A stretch of DNA of 29,690 bases from RGIG8306 sp964426655 (GTDB lineage Bacteria > Bacillota > Clostridia > Lachnospirales > Lachnospiraceae), in assembly GCA_964426655.1 (NCBI GenBank), contig CAYRQT010000024.1:1-29690 (forward strand), read 5' to 3'. Within the stretch, counting starts at the first letter, position 1. Each line of letters begins with the position of its first letter. Below the pieces are notes generated by a model. It saw only the letters and a program-made list of their open reading frames with translations, was not told the DNA's origin and made no database searches. This document shows positions 1-7,029 of this stretch, one piece after another. Made by a program: the position numbers and the translations under genes.

Positions 1-642
1 CTCCAGAACCTCCACGATGGTATCCTGAATGAAGTCAAAGTCCTGCCGGGAGTCTGCCCAGCTGTCCCCATAGGCTTCCTCAAATTTTGCTTTGAATTCC
101 TCATACCGGCCATCCTCGGTAAGGCGGCGCTCCAGATCGGCAAGGAAGGGCATAGAACCACAGAAGCCCTGCATCTCGTTGAAGACTTTCAAGAACACAT
201 TGACAATGGCATCCTTGTTGGCTTTGCCATTGGAATCACTCTTGGAGTCAATATTGAACAGCACCACATCCGTGGAAGTATTGGCCGCCAACTGCATATC
301 CGCCAGCACCATAGGATCCACGATTTTCTTATCTTCAATGAAGTAATCAATAGCCTGCTTGCCGCCAACTTCACGGTTCTCCAGCAGGTAGGAGAGAATT
401 TTCAGGAAATGAGATTTACCACTTCCAAAGAAACCGGAGATCCATACGCCCATCTTCGGCGTGGTTCCCACGATCCCTTTCTTGTACGAAGCGAAGAAAT
501 CTGCAAAGTGCTTTTGCAGCTCTCTGGTAACAACGTACTCTTCCAGCTCCTGCTGGACGTTTGCATTTTCATCCTGCCCAACAATGATGACACCCTGAAT
601 TTCACGGTCAATGGGCTTGGCAAACATATCTCGAATCAGCAT
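1..642 (-). CDS. brxC: BrxC, BREX P-loop ATPase (5' part, runs off the window)
   Basis: Large P-loop ATPase of the BREX anti-phage system; in the family it is a core protein of about 1,200 residues, and only the first 214 codons lie here. The ATG at 642-640 has a good ribosome binding site (AAGGAGG) and follows the brxB stop by 13 bases. Seen directly: an N-terminus beginning MLIRDMFAKPIDREIQ and a Walker A motif GFFGSGKSHF at residues 70-79. The order brxA-brxB-brxC with tight spacing is the type 1 BREX arrangement. The methyltransferase pglX, phosphatase pglZ and brxL, normally downstream, would lie beyond the left edge, so completeness of the system cannot be judged. No frameshift is visible in the part present. 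Confidence 0.9.
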   Translation of the reverse strand, partial: MLIRDMFAKPIDREIQGVIIVGQDENANVQQELEEYVVTRELQKHFADFFASYKKGIVGTTPKMGVWISGFFGSGKSHFLKILSYLLENREVGGKQAIDYFIEDKKIVDPMVLADMQLAANTSTDVVLFNIDSKSDSNGKANKDAIVNVFLKVFNEMQGFCGSMPFLADLERRLTEDGRYEEFKAKFEEAYGDSWADSRQDFDFIQDTIVEVLE

Positions 643-655
643 CTCTTTATCCTCC

Positions 656-1246
656 TTAGCGTACTATGCGGAATGCCCGATAGTAGTTATCTTCTTTTAA
701 TTCATTGAACACAACCAGCTCCTGCTCGGTATAGGTGCCGGGATAAAAAAGCACCATCGGAACCGCTGTGTATTCCTGCGGCATGTTGTAGAGAACCTTA
801 TTGAAAACCTCCGGCGCTTGCAGCAGAGGATAGCACTTGCCAATGCCGGTCAGGAACACCACTGCATTCTCCGGGATATGCTCTGCAATGTAGCTCACAA
901 TCAGATTATCCTTATCCGTGATTTTCAGAGTGCGCTGCACAGCAGCTGCCACACGGGCAAATCCCTTCTGCTGCTCAAAGTCCTCGCATTTCTTGATGAA
1001 GTTTTTGCTCTCCAGATGATCCATGATCAGGTCATACAGATCAAAGACCACTAACTCAAATCCATCACTGCCCTTGGAGTTTTTGTTCTTCATATAGGCA
1101 ATCCGCTCACGGACATCCAGCTCCCGCTCCGGCGGATAATCAAATACCCAGTAATTCACTTCATTGGCCTTGCCCTTGTTCTGGCGGAGTGACGGCTTTT
1201 TAATTTCCGCTTCCAGCTGGTCAAGGCGTTCTTCTAAATCTGCCAT
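656..1246 (-). CDS. brxB: BrxB (DUF1788), BREX core protein
   Basis: A 196-residue protein matching the BrxB/DUF1788 family of BREX defence systems, whose biochemical role is not well established. Recognisable stretches are the N-terminal coiled region MADLEERLDQLEAEIK, the conserved VFDLYDLIMDHL, and the C-terminal VPMVLFYPGTYTEQEL followed by YYRAFRIV. The frame is open up to 1303, but I chose the ATG at 1246-1244: it overlaps the brxA stop (TAATG) and has GGGGGTGAG as ribosome binding site, which points to translational coupling. Its length is normal for the family. Confidence 0.9.
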   Translation of the reverse strand: MADLEERLDQLEAEIKKPSLRQNKGKANEVNYWVFDYPPERELDVRERIAYMKNKNSKGSDGFELVVFDLYDLIMDHLESKNFIKKCEDFEQQKGFARVAAAVQRTLKITDKDNLIVSYIAEHIPENAVVFLTGIGKCYPLLQAPEVFNKVLYNMPQEYTAVPMVLFYPGTYTEQELVVFNELKEDNYYRAFRIVR

Positions 1247-1848
1247 TATCTCACCCCCGCTATCGCTTTGGCAATCAGCTCCATTCCATTGTCCATGAGC
1301 CAATGGGAAAAGACCGGATCCAGTATTGGCTGCTTAATTGCCCGAACCGTCTTTCCTTTATCCGTCATGCCCGCTTCAAAAAGCATCGTTTTATAGCAAG
1401 TGCCAAGGCGCTTGATGGTTGCTTCTGTCCAACCGGCCACTTTCTCGTCCTGCACCTGTTTGTTCTTAAAGAAAATCCGCACATCACTGTCCGCATACTC
1501 ATTGCTTCCAAGGATCATCTTTTCCCGGATGACCTCATACACAAAATCGAAAAACAGCGTGTCGTTTGCCATAGCCGCTGCCAACGCAAAGAGCTTCTGT
1601 GTGGCTATGTCACTCTCCATAAAAATGGAGTAGAACGAAGGCGGCAGGCAGCTGATTCTTGCGGCCACCGTGTTATATATCATCTCAGCCCGATCCTTTG
1701 TAGGCGCACCGAAGATATTCTCAGTTTTATTCATCTGTTTGATTTCTTCTGGTTGCTTTCCCTCACTCAGGAGGCTGACCACCTTGCGGAATTCCATGAA
1801 CCAGAAGGACAGTTTTACAGCACCGGCGCTGTATTCTTTTCTCTTCAT
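1246..1848 (-). CDS. brxA: BrxA (DUF1819), BREX core protein
   Basis: A 200-residue protein matching the BrxA/DUF1819 family, a small all-helical protein that opens most type 1 BREX operons; DNA binding has been reported for family members. Landmarks are the N-terminal YSAGAVKLSFWF, the central YNTVAARISCLPPSFYSIF, and the later SDVRIFFKNKQVQDEKVAGW. It starts 14 bases after the stop of the small regulator gene, with GGAAGG-type ribosome binding sequence, and its stop overlaps the start of brxB. It is intact and of normal length. Confidence 0.9.
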   Translation of the reverse strand: MKRKEYSAGAVKLSFWFMEFRKVVSLLSEGKQPEEIKQMNKTENIFGAPTKDRAEMIYNTVAARISCLPPSFYSIFMESDIATQKLFALAAAMANDTLFFDFVYEVIREKMILGSNEYADSDVRIFFKNKQVQDEKVAGWTEATIKRLGTCYKTMLFEAGMTDKGKTVRAIKQPILDPVFSHWLMDNGMELIAKAIAGVR

Positions 1849-1862
1849 TGTCCTACCTTCCC

Positions 1863-2099
1863 TTATGATTGCACATCATCAGCTGTCCCATTATCCGGAC
1901 TCGGAACAATATCAAGAATTTCATCTACTGTACAATCCAGTGTCCGGCAGATTCTCACGATAACATCCATCGAGACCGTTTCATTTTTTGAGAGTTTGGC
2001 GAGAGTTCCTTGGCTGAGGCCAACTTGTCTTTTTAGCTCAGACCGCTTCATGCCTTTATCAATTAACAGCTTAAATAATTTGTTGTAACATACATCCAT
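1863..2099 (-). CDS. Small XRE/Cro-type transcriptional regulator heading the BREX operon
   Basis: A 78-residue protein consisting almost entirely of one Cro/C1-type helix-turn-helix domain. The recognition region is KRSELKRQVGLSQGTLAKLS, followed by the usual MDVIVRICRTLDCTVDEILD. The frame stays open up to 2240, but the ATG at 2099-2097 has AAGGAG nine bases upstream and the domain begins there, so the extension is unlikely to be translated. It precedes brxA by 14 bases in the same orientation and is probably co-transcribed. By analogy with other defence operons it probably autoregulates the operon; that is inference. Many BREX loci use WYL-type regulators, so this small XRE protein is a different solution. 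Confidence 0.82.
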   Translation of the reverse strand: MDVCYNKLFKLLIDKGMKRSELKRQVGLSQGTLAKLSKNETVSMDVIVRICRTLDCTVDEILDIVPSPDNGTADDVQS

Positions 2100-2156
2100 A
2101 ATTGCCCGCTCCTTCTCTGCATCATTGGGAAACCGATTAAAAAACACTCTGCGTCC

Positions 2157-2185
2157 AGTATACCATTTTCCCGGCATAATTGAAA
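2157..2185 (-). promoter_or_regulatory. Candidate sigma-A promoter of the regulator-brxABC operon
   Basis: On the minus strand a -10 box TATACT (2162-2157) is preceded, after 17 bases, by a weak -35 box TTTCAA (2185-2180). Transcription would begin near 2150 and give a leader of about 50 bases before the regulator ATG. The -10 is good and the -35 poor, which would suit a regulated promoter. Confidence 0.45.
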
Positions 2186-2190
2186 GCAAA

Positions 2191-2364
2191 TTATTCAAGT
2201 TCTCGACGCTTTTGTTCAAAATCTTTTCGCTTTTGAACAATGTTGCTCAGCCCTTTAGAGAATGGCGCTTCGCCGCCATCCTCCGCAGGCTGAACAATTC
2301 GTAAAAGCCCCATCTCGTATATTTCATCACTTTCTGCGTCATCTTCCTCCGTTTGCGTCCCCAC
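2191..2364 (-). CDS. Possible small acidic ORF or gene remnant, 57 codons
   Basis: Reading the minus strand from a GTG at 2364 gives 57 codons ending in TAA at 2193-2191. The translation has a protein-like composition, with acidic EEDDAESDEIYEMGLL, then RIVQPAEDGGEAPFSKGL and a basic coiled tail KRKDFEQKRRELE. The frame is also open upstream to a TGA at 2388-2386. Beyond that stop it again reads plausibly (TKIEKIEIRVIGR), so this may be the end of a gene broken by one stop codon. No good ribosome binding site is seen. It lies between the BREX operon and the mobilisation genes. I do not recognise the family. Confidence 0.3.
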   Translation of the reverse strand: MGTQTEEDDAESDEIYEMGLLRIVQPAEDGGEAPFSKGLSNIVQKRKDFEQKRRELE

Positions 2365-2389
2365 TTTAACGTAAAGGGCTTTTACTCAA

Positions 2390-2534
2390 CAAACAAAGAG
2401 CAAGTTTCGCCCTATGACCCGAATTTCGATTTTCTCAATTTTGGTCTCCGGGCATAACTTGTTGGGGAGTGCCTTCCCCAAACCCTGCTTGGTGCCCTCC
2501 GGACACATATTTTTTTCACTGGAAGGAGAATGAT
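2390..2534. other. Candidate oriT and leader region of the mobilisation genes
   Basis: Non-coding stretch directly upstream of mobC. It holds a perfect 7-base inverted repeat, TTGGGGA at 2462-2468 and TCCCCAA at 2475-2481, separated by GTGCCT. GC-rich sequence ACCCTGCTTGGTGCCCTCC follows at once. In related mobilisable elements oriT lies just upstream of the mob genes and carries an inverted repeat beside the nick site, so this is the best candidate here. The nick position itself cannot be assigned. Confidence 0.45.
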
Positions 2535-2906
2535 ATGCGAAAAAAATATAACACCCCTAAGCGTAACCACTACGTCAAAACCATGCTCACTGATGAAGAG
2601 CGAGCAGATTTTGATGACCGTGTTACCGCATCGGGGCTTTCACAATCCGACTTCGTTCGTCATGCCATTTTTCACAGCAAAATTGTCATCAAACTTCAAT
2701 CGGAATGTTCCATAGAACAGCTCGAAAGGCTGATTGCCGAATACGGAAAGATAGGCAGCAACCTGAATCAGATTGCCCGTCATCTCAACAGCGGCGGAGC
2801 TGCCACACCGGACATTATCACCGATGTACGCACAGCCATTTTGGATCTGGATGACTTGAAGTATGACATCCTAAAGATCGTGGGGGAATCCTATGGCAAT
2901 CATTAA
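2535..2906 (+). CDS. mobC: MobC-like relaxosome accessory protein
   Basis: A 123-residue protein with a ribbon-helix-helix-like N-terminus (MLTDEERADFDDRVTASGLS, then QSDFVRHAI) and the C-terminal MobC signature KIGSNLNQIARHLNSGG. MobC-family proteins bind oriT and help the relaxase open and nick it. The ATG at 2535 follows GGAAGGAGAA directly; a longer reading frame from 2469 and an out-of-frame ATG at 2530 are less likely starts. Its end overlaps the relaxase start by 14 bases, so the two are translationally coupled. It looks intact. Confidence 0.88.
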   Translation: MRKKYNTPKRNHYVKTMLTDEERADFDDRVTASGLSQSDFVRHAIFHSKIVIKLQSECSIEQLERLIAEYGKIGSNLNQIARHLNSGGAATPDIITDVRTAILDLDDLKYDILKIVGESYGNH

Positions 2907-4503
2907 ACATATCGCCAGCAAAAACGCAGACTATGGAGATGCTGAGCGCTATCTGATTTACCAGCATGATGAATTCACGCATAAGGAGATTTTGGACGAG
3001 AACGGGAGAAGGATACTTCGGGACAACTACCTGATTGAAGGCATCCATTGTACACCGGATACCTATGCGTTGGAGTGTATGAAGCTCAATCAGGCATACC
3101 GCAAAAACAACACCAGAGAAGAAATCAAATCTCACCATTACATCATCAGCTTTGATCCCCGTGACCGGGACGAAAACGATCTGACCCCGGAACGAGCGCA
3201 GCAGATGGGAATGGAGTTTGCCGCCAAGAATTTTCCCGGCCATCAGGCCATTGTCTGTACCCATCCGGATGGTCACAACATCTCTGGGAATATCCACGTC
3301 CACATTGTCATCAACAGCCTAAGAAAGCTGGATGTGGAACGGCAGGATTTTATGGAAAGGCCAAGCGATAGCCGAGCCGGTAACAAGCATCACTTGTCAC
3401 GAGATTATCTGAAATACTTGAAGCAGGAGACAATGGATTTATGCCAAAGGGAAAACCTGTATCAGGTTGACCTTTTATCTCCTGCTAAAGTGCATGTGTC
3501 CGAGAAGGAATACTGGGCAAGACGCAAAGGGCAGGCCAAGCTGGATGAAAAGAATGAGCAGATTGAAGCAGCTGGTCTCACTCCAAAAACTACAGTATTT
3601 GAAACGCAAAAAGACACGCTCCGCAAGGCCATTACCCAAGCCATGCTCCAGAGCAAAACCTTGGAAGAATTCCAGAACATCCTCTTCCAACAATATGGCA
3701 TTGAAGTCAAGGAGAGCCGTGGCCGATTCAGCTATCTTCACCCCGACCACAGCAAGCCAATTACCTCCCGGCAACTTGGCACAGACTTTGGAAAAGAGTA
3801 TATAGAACAATACATCTCCACCCACAAGCCACAGCAGTTTGATCTGTTCCACACTCAAGAGCCAAAGGCCAAGAAACCGAAAATGTCCAAAGGCCAGAGA
3901 GCGATTACAAAGCCGCAAAACTCCATCCGCTTGATCACCGATTTACAGAATTGCATCAAAGCACAGGAGAACCGATTCTATGCGCAGAAGGTGAAGGTTG
4001 GGAACCTCCAGCTGATGGCAAAGACCGTGGCTTTCTTGCAGGAAAATGGCATTGGCACCATTGAAGAATTACAGGCAGTTCTCAGTGAAGCCAGCACCCT
4101 AACCAGCACCACACATGATCAGCTCATGGCAACCGAAAAGCGGCTGAAAGCGGTGAACATGCAGATCAAAAACACTGGACAATACTTCGGAAACAAGAAA
4201 GTCTATGACCAATACAGAAAGGCGAAAGATAAAGCTGCTTTTCTGGAAGAACACCGTGCCGAAATTATGCTCTTTGAAGCGGCAAAGGCTGCGCTGAAGG
4301 AAGCGCAGGGAGACGGGAAGCTGCCTTCCATGAAAATGTTGAAAGCGGAAAAAGAAGAGCTGGTTCAGAAGAAGAATGATCTCTATGAGACCTATTCCTT
4401 TGCAAGGGCAAAGAGTAGGGAGCTACAGACCATTCACACCAATGTTCAGAGCATCCTCGGTAGCGATTTGTCTACAACACAGGAAGCAAAGAAAGAACGA
4501 TAA
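2893..4503 (+). CDS. MobA/VirD2-type relaxase (MOBP-like)
   Basis: A 536-residue relaxase that would nick oriT and stay covalently attached to the transferred strand. The N-terminal relaxase domain occupies about residues 1-190. It includes an early Tyr in DAERYLIYQHDEF, the KSHHYIISFDPRD strand, and the metal-binding histidine cluster GNIHVHIVINS. The remainder is a charged, coiled-coil-rich region (for example EKRLKAVNMQIKNTGQYFG) typical of clostridial ICE and IME relaxases. It overlaps mobC and is followed by a strong hairpin. The gene appears intact although the element around it is damaged, and no coupling protein or type IV secretion genes are visible, so any transfer would need helper functions. 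Confidence 0.88.
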   Translation: MAIIKHIASKNADYGDAERYLIYQHDEFTHKEILDENGRRILRDNYLIEGIHCTPDTYALECMKLNQAYRKNNTREEIKSHHYIISFDPRDRDENDLTPERAQQMGMEFAAKNFPGHQAIVCTHPDGHNISGNIHVHIVINSLRKLDVERQDFMERPSDSRAGNKHHLSRDYLKYLKQETMDLCQRENLYQVDLLSPAKVHVSEKEYWARRKGQAKLDEKNEQIEAAGLTPKTTVFETQKDTLRKAITQAMLQSKTLEEFQNILFQQYGIEVKESRGRFSYLHPDHSKPITSRQLGTDFGKEYIEQYISTHKPQQFDLFHTQEPKAKKPKMSKGQRAITKPQNSIRLITDLQNCIKAQENRFYAQKVKVGNLQLMAKTVAFLQENGIGTIEELQAVLSEASTLTSTTHDQLMATEKRLKAVNMQIKNTGQYFGNKKVYDQYRKAKDKAAFLEEHRAEIMLFEAAKAALKEAQGDGKLPSMKMLKAEKEELVQKKNDLYETYSFARAKSRELQTIHTNVQSILGSDLSTTQEAKKER

Positions 4504-4525
4504 CAGTAGTACATGCAATAAAAAA

Positions 4526-4571
4526 AGCCCGGTGCAGGCTGCCACATCATCGTGACAACCCACACCGGGCT
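4526..4571. terminator. Bidirectional terminator hairpin between relaxase and parA remnant
   Basis: A perfect 9-base stem, AGCCCGGTG (4526-4534) and CACCGGGCT (4563-4571), with a 28-base loop. An A-run on the left and T-rich sequence on the right serve both strands. It lies between convergent genes. Confidence 0.6.
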
Positions 4572-4576
4572 ATTAT

Positions 4577-4840
4577 TTAGCTCAGGTCAATGTCCTTGGA
4601 CTTGGGACGTTTAACCTCCGGAGCTGCCTTATCGGCCTTCTCCACTTCTGCCTTTTTCTCTTGTAACTTCTCCATTACAGACGGCTTTTTGCCTTCGGAC
4701 TTTTCTTCCTCCTGTGCTTTGGAGCCGTTGTTTATGATCCCGTCAATCATGCCGTAGTCATCTTCGACCATCTCTTCCACCTTAGCAAGGTGGTTTTTCT
4801 GCATCTGGTCTTTGGCACCAGCTTCCTGCGGCACATCCAA
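4577..4840 (-). pseudogene. C-terminal remnant of an ICE-type protein (DUF4316-like)
   Basis: About 75-87 codons of a lysine- and glutamate-rich tail, including MVEDDYGMIDGIINNG and the C-terminus KRPKSKDIDLS. This resembles the ends of the DUF4316 proteins carried by clostridial conjugative elements; the family name is from memory and not verified. It has no ribosome binding site or proper start of its own. It joins the 3' side of the truncated parA in a different frame, which indicates that an internal deletion removed the end of parA and most of this gene. Confidence 0.5.
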
Positions 4841-5334
4841 TCCTGCAACCCCATCATGGCAAGAAGCTGAGGATTAACAGTGATGATCACCTTATCCGCA
4901 GCGGCCAGCGCATTGATGGTCAGAGAGCCAAGGGAAGGGCATGTATCAATCAGAATATAATCGTAGTCATCCCGAAGGCCTTCTAAAATCCCGGCCAGCA
5001 TCATCTCACTGCCCATCTCCAGCCGGAGGGACGCATCCACCACGGAAAGAGAAATGCTGGAAGGAATGAAGTCAACACCATTGGCCGTTTTGATGTAGGC
5101 CGCTTTATCTGGCAGCTCGTCTTCTTCCATTCGTGCCATCATCAGATGGGATATGTTCGGTTCAATAGCATTGGGATTTTCAATCCCATAGCAGCTGGTC
5201 AGATTTGCCTGACTGTCAAAATCCACAGTGAGAACTCTCTTCCCAAGCTGATGCAGGCTATAAGCCAGATTGAGGGTAGTAGTGGTTTTACCCACACCGC
5301 CTTTTTGATTTGCGATTGCAATTATTTCGGCCAT
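4747..5334 (-). pseudogene. parA: Truncated ParA partition ATPase
   Basis: ParA-family ATPases partition plasmids or integrated elements. The N-terminal two-thirds are clear: MAEIIAIANQKGGVGKTTTT holds the deviant Walker A, VDFDSQANLTSCYG the A' region, and YDYILIDTCPSLGSLTINAL Walker B. After LLAMMGLQD, near residue 165, the sequence stops resembling ParA and runs about 30 codons out of frame through a fragment of another gene before a stop at 4747. Family members are usually about 250-280 residues, so roughly a third is missing. The start has a strong ribosome binding site (AAAGGAGG). The protein is probably non-functional. Confidence 0.8.
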
Positions 5335-5352
5335 GAGCGGCCTCCTTTCACA

Positions 5353-5661
5353 TCAGAAAAAGCATTGAATCAGATTGACAATTCCTTTCAACACTGTGAA
5401 CACCAACACGAACCCTCCGATGATTCCACCGATGATCAGATTGAACGCAAACACGCCAACCGTACCGGCAAGACCAAAGTTGAAGGGAACCAGCCACATG
5501 CACATCCGGCGGATACCGAAAGGACAACCAATCAAAATCCACATCAGAAAGAAATCGCATTGCCCGTCACTCATATAGACTGGGCGAAACAGTAAAGCCA
5601 AGAGTGCAGCCAGCACAACCGGCAGCACCAGATTACGCAGCACTTTTGCGCCTTTGCTCAT
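5353..5661 (-). CDS. Small ICE-associated membrane protein (DUF6050-like)
   Basis: A 102-residue hydrophobic protein with about three membrane segments (near residues 8-27, 36-55 and 65-95), the motif LVLPVVLAALLALLFRPVY and the glycine-rich FNLIIGGIIGGFVLVF. It resembles the DUF6050 proteins found beside parA in clostridial conjugative elements; the family name is from memory. The start follows AAGGAGG closely, and the gene ends 18 bases before parA, so the two form one operon. Function is unknown. It is the last element gene before the junction with the broken helicase gene. Confidence 0.6.
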   Translation of the reverse strand: MSKGAKVLRNLVLPVVLAALLALLFRPVYMSDGQCDFFLMWILIGCPFGIRRMCMWLVPFNFGLAGTVGVFAFNLIIGGIIGGFVLVFTVLKGIVNLIQCFF

Positions 5662-6790
5662 AAAACCTCCTTATTGACATTTTCATTGCCTCTTTTTGGG
5701 TCAAAAAAATAGGCCTAAGCCAGTCAAGCCCTTGATTTATCAGGCTTTTCTGATTTAGTCCTATTATCTCATAGGCATCAATCACAAGATAATCAAAGGC
5801 ATCCGGCGCAAAATACGAAGGGGATAAACAAGCTTCTTTCCCCAGGGATGCCACCGAGGCAAAAATCAGCTGCCGGTCCGTACATTTGGCATTTCCCGTA
5901 AAAAAGCCGTAAGAATCTTCCGGTCTCACCTGATGAAAGGACTGGGCTGCCTGCTTTAAAATCTCCTCCCGATGGGCGACAAACAGCACCCGGCCATAAG
6001 ATTTGGAATCAAAGGCTGCCAGATAGGTCTTTCCCACACCGGTAGCTGCCTGCACCAGGGCCTTCCTGGCCCCTTCCTTTCTGCAGTCCTCCAGAGCACA
6101 AAGGGCTTCGATCTGTGCGCCCCGAGGTTCTATCCGTTTTCGGATGTTTTCTCTTTGATTGTCAATGCTTTCGTATTTTTCAAGATCTCCTGCCACAGCG
6201 GGGCGATGCCAGCCTTTGGCGTATCGCCTCAGCTCTTCGTCTGTAATCCGGATGGCATGCTCATGAAACAGCTCTTCAAAAGTACTGTAAAATAAATGAA
6301 AATTATCCGGGTCCATTCCGCTGTTAAAACGGTAGTTCCATTCAATGCCGGAGGTCAGTGCACTTTTGGAGATATTGGAGGATCCAATATAAATATCGCT
6401 GGTTTTCTCATAATGAAAAATATAGGATTTGGCGTGAAACGACCGGGTCTGATCACTGTAGAAACGCAGATCCACAGCATCATGGAGCGCATGTTTGATC
6501 AGATACAGGGCAGAGGGCTGGGTAATGCCAAGGTAGTTGCCCGTGAGGATGCGCACCTGTACCCCCCGGTCAATGGCTTCCTTCAGGTCGTCCAGAAGAA
6601 TTCTGACCCCGGATTCCATCAAAAAGGAAACCACCATGTCTATCCCCTTTGCCTTCAGCATACTCAGGCGCAGCTGATACAGCAAAAATCGGCTGATATC
6701 CTGATCTCCCGTAATGGCCTGGGGCGGCAGACCTTCGGCCACCACATTTTCTTCTGTTTCTATTTTTCCCATAAACTTCTTTTCATGCAT
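5633..6790 (-). pseudogene. Phospholipase-D domain / SF2 helicase, interrupted by the mobile element
   Basis: The intact family (PLD-like nuclease, DEAD/DEAH helicase, often a DUF3427 C-terminus) is about 950-1,000 residues. Here about 338 residues of host gene remain. A PLD-like domain comes first, with FHAKSYIFHYEK and the downstream IGSSNISKSAL. Helicase motif I follows as QAATGVGKTYLAAF. The expected DEAH-type motif then fails: FDYLVID continues as AYEIIG instead of an Asp-Glu-Ala/Phe-His sequence. The last 45 or so codons come from the element and run into the start of the DUF6050-like gene. Helicase motifs III-VI are missing, so helicase activity must be lost. The PLD domain might still be made. 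The rest of the gene is expected on the far side of the element. Confidence 0.8.
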
Positions 6791-6854
6791 ACCTTGCTGC
6801 CCCTGTTTTCATTTTTTCAATGCCAAACCCCCACATTTTCAGTAGAATGAAAAA

Positions 6855-6910
6855 GCAGATGGCACAACCCTGCAGATGTCTGCGCACCTGCAACCACTTC
6901 TGCCATCTGC
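6855..6910 (-). terminator. Candidate minus-strand terminator
   Basis: A perfect 10-base inverted repeat, GCAGATGGCA (6855-6864) and TGCCATCTGC (6901-6910). On the minus strand it is followed by TTTTTCATTC. It would end transcription from the pepT-ygiD operon before the helicase gene. The 36-base loop is long. Confidence 0.45.
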
Positions 6911-7029
6911 CTAAAACTGCCCTTCGTCAAAAAGTCTGCGGCTGAACCTGCTGGTGTCAGTCTCTCTCCCTGAATTATAAGCTTTTCTTAATATATCGTC
7001 ACCATGTTTCTCCAAAATCCATTTGGGCT
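6911..7029 (-). other. Gap with a coding-like tail of about 38 codons
   Basis: Between ygiD and the terminator the minus strand reads open in one frame with protein-like content (KPKWILEKHGDDILRKAYNS, then GRETDTSRFSRRLFDEGQF), ending in TAG at 6913-6911. There is no start codon with a ribosome binding site. It may be the tail of a lost gene, or chance. I do not recognise it. Confidence 0.25.

Larger units (their letters stand above)
1..5775. mobile_element. Right part of an integrated mobilisable element carrying BREX
   Basis: Relaxase, MobC, ParA remnant, DUF4316-like remnant and DUF6050-like gene together mark an ICE/IME-type element. The right boundary is inferred near 5775, where the frame of a helicase gene stops matching its family. 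The left end and any integrase lie outside the window. Whether BREX came with this element or was joined to it later cannot be decided here, since no boundary is visible between about 2100 and 2500 apart from gene-remnant sequence. Confidence 0.6.

Noticed and set aside
1303..2088. A 261-codon open frame on the plus strand
   Set aside because: It lies opposite the end of brxB, brxA and the regulator gene, has no ribosome binding site, and its translation resembles no protein. It is an antisense shadow.
5146..5595. A 149-codon plus-strand frame across parA and the small membrane gene
   Set aside because: The minus-strand genes have clear motifs and ribosome binding sites. This frame has neither.
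6296..6850. A 184-codon plus-strand frame
   Set aside because: It is antisense to the PLD domain of the broken helicase gene. No family resemblance.
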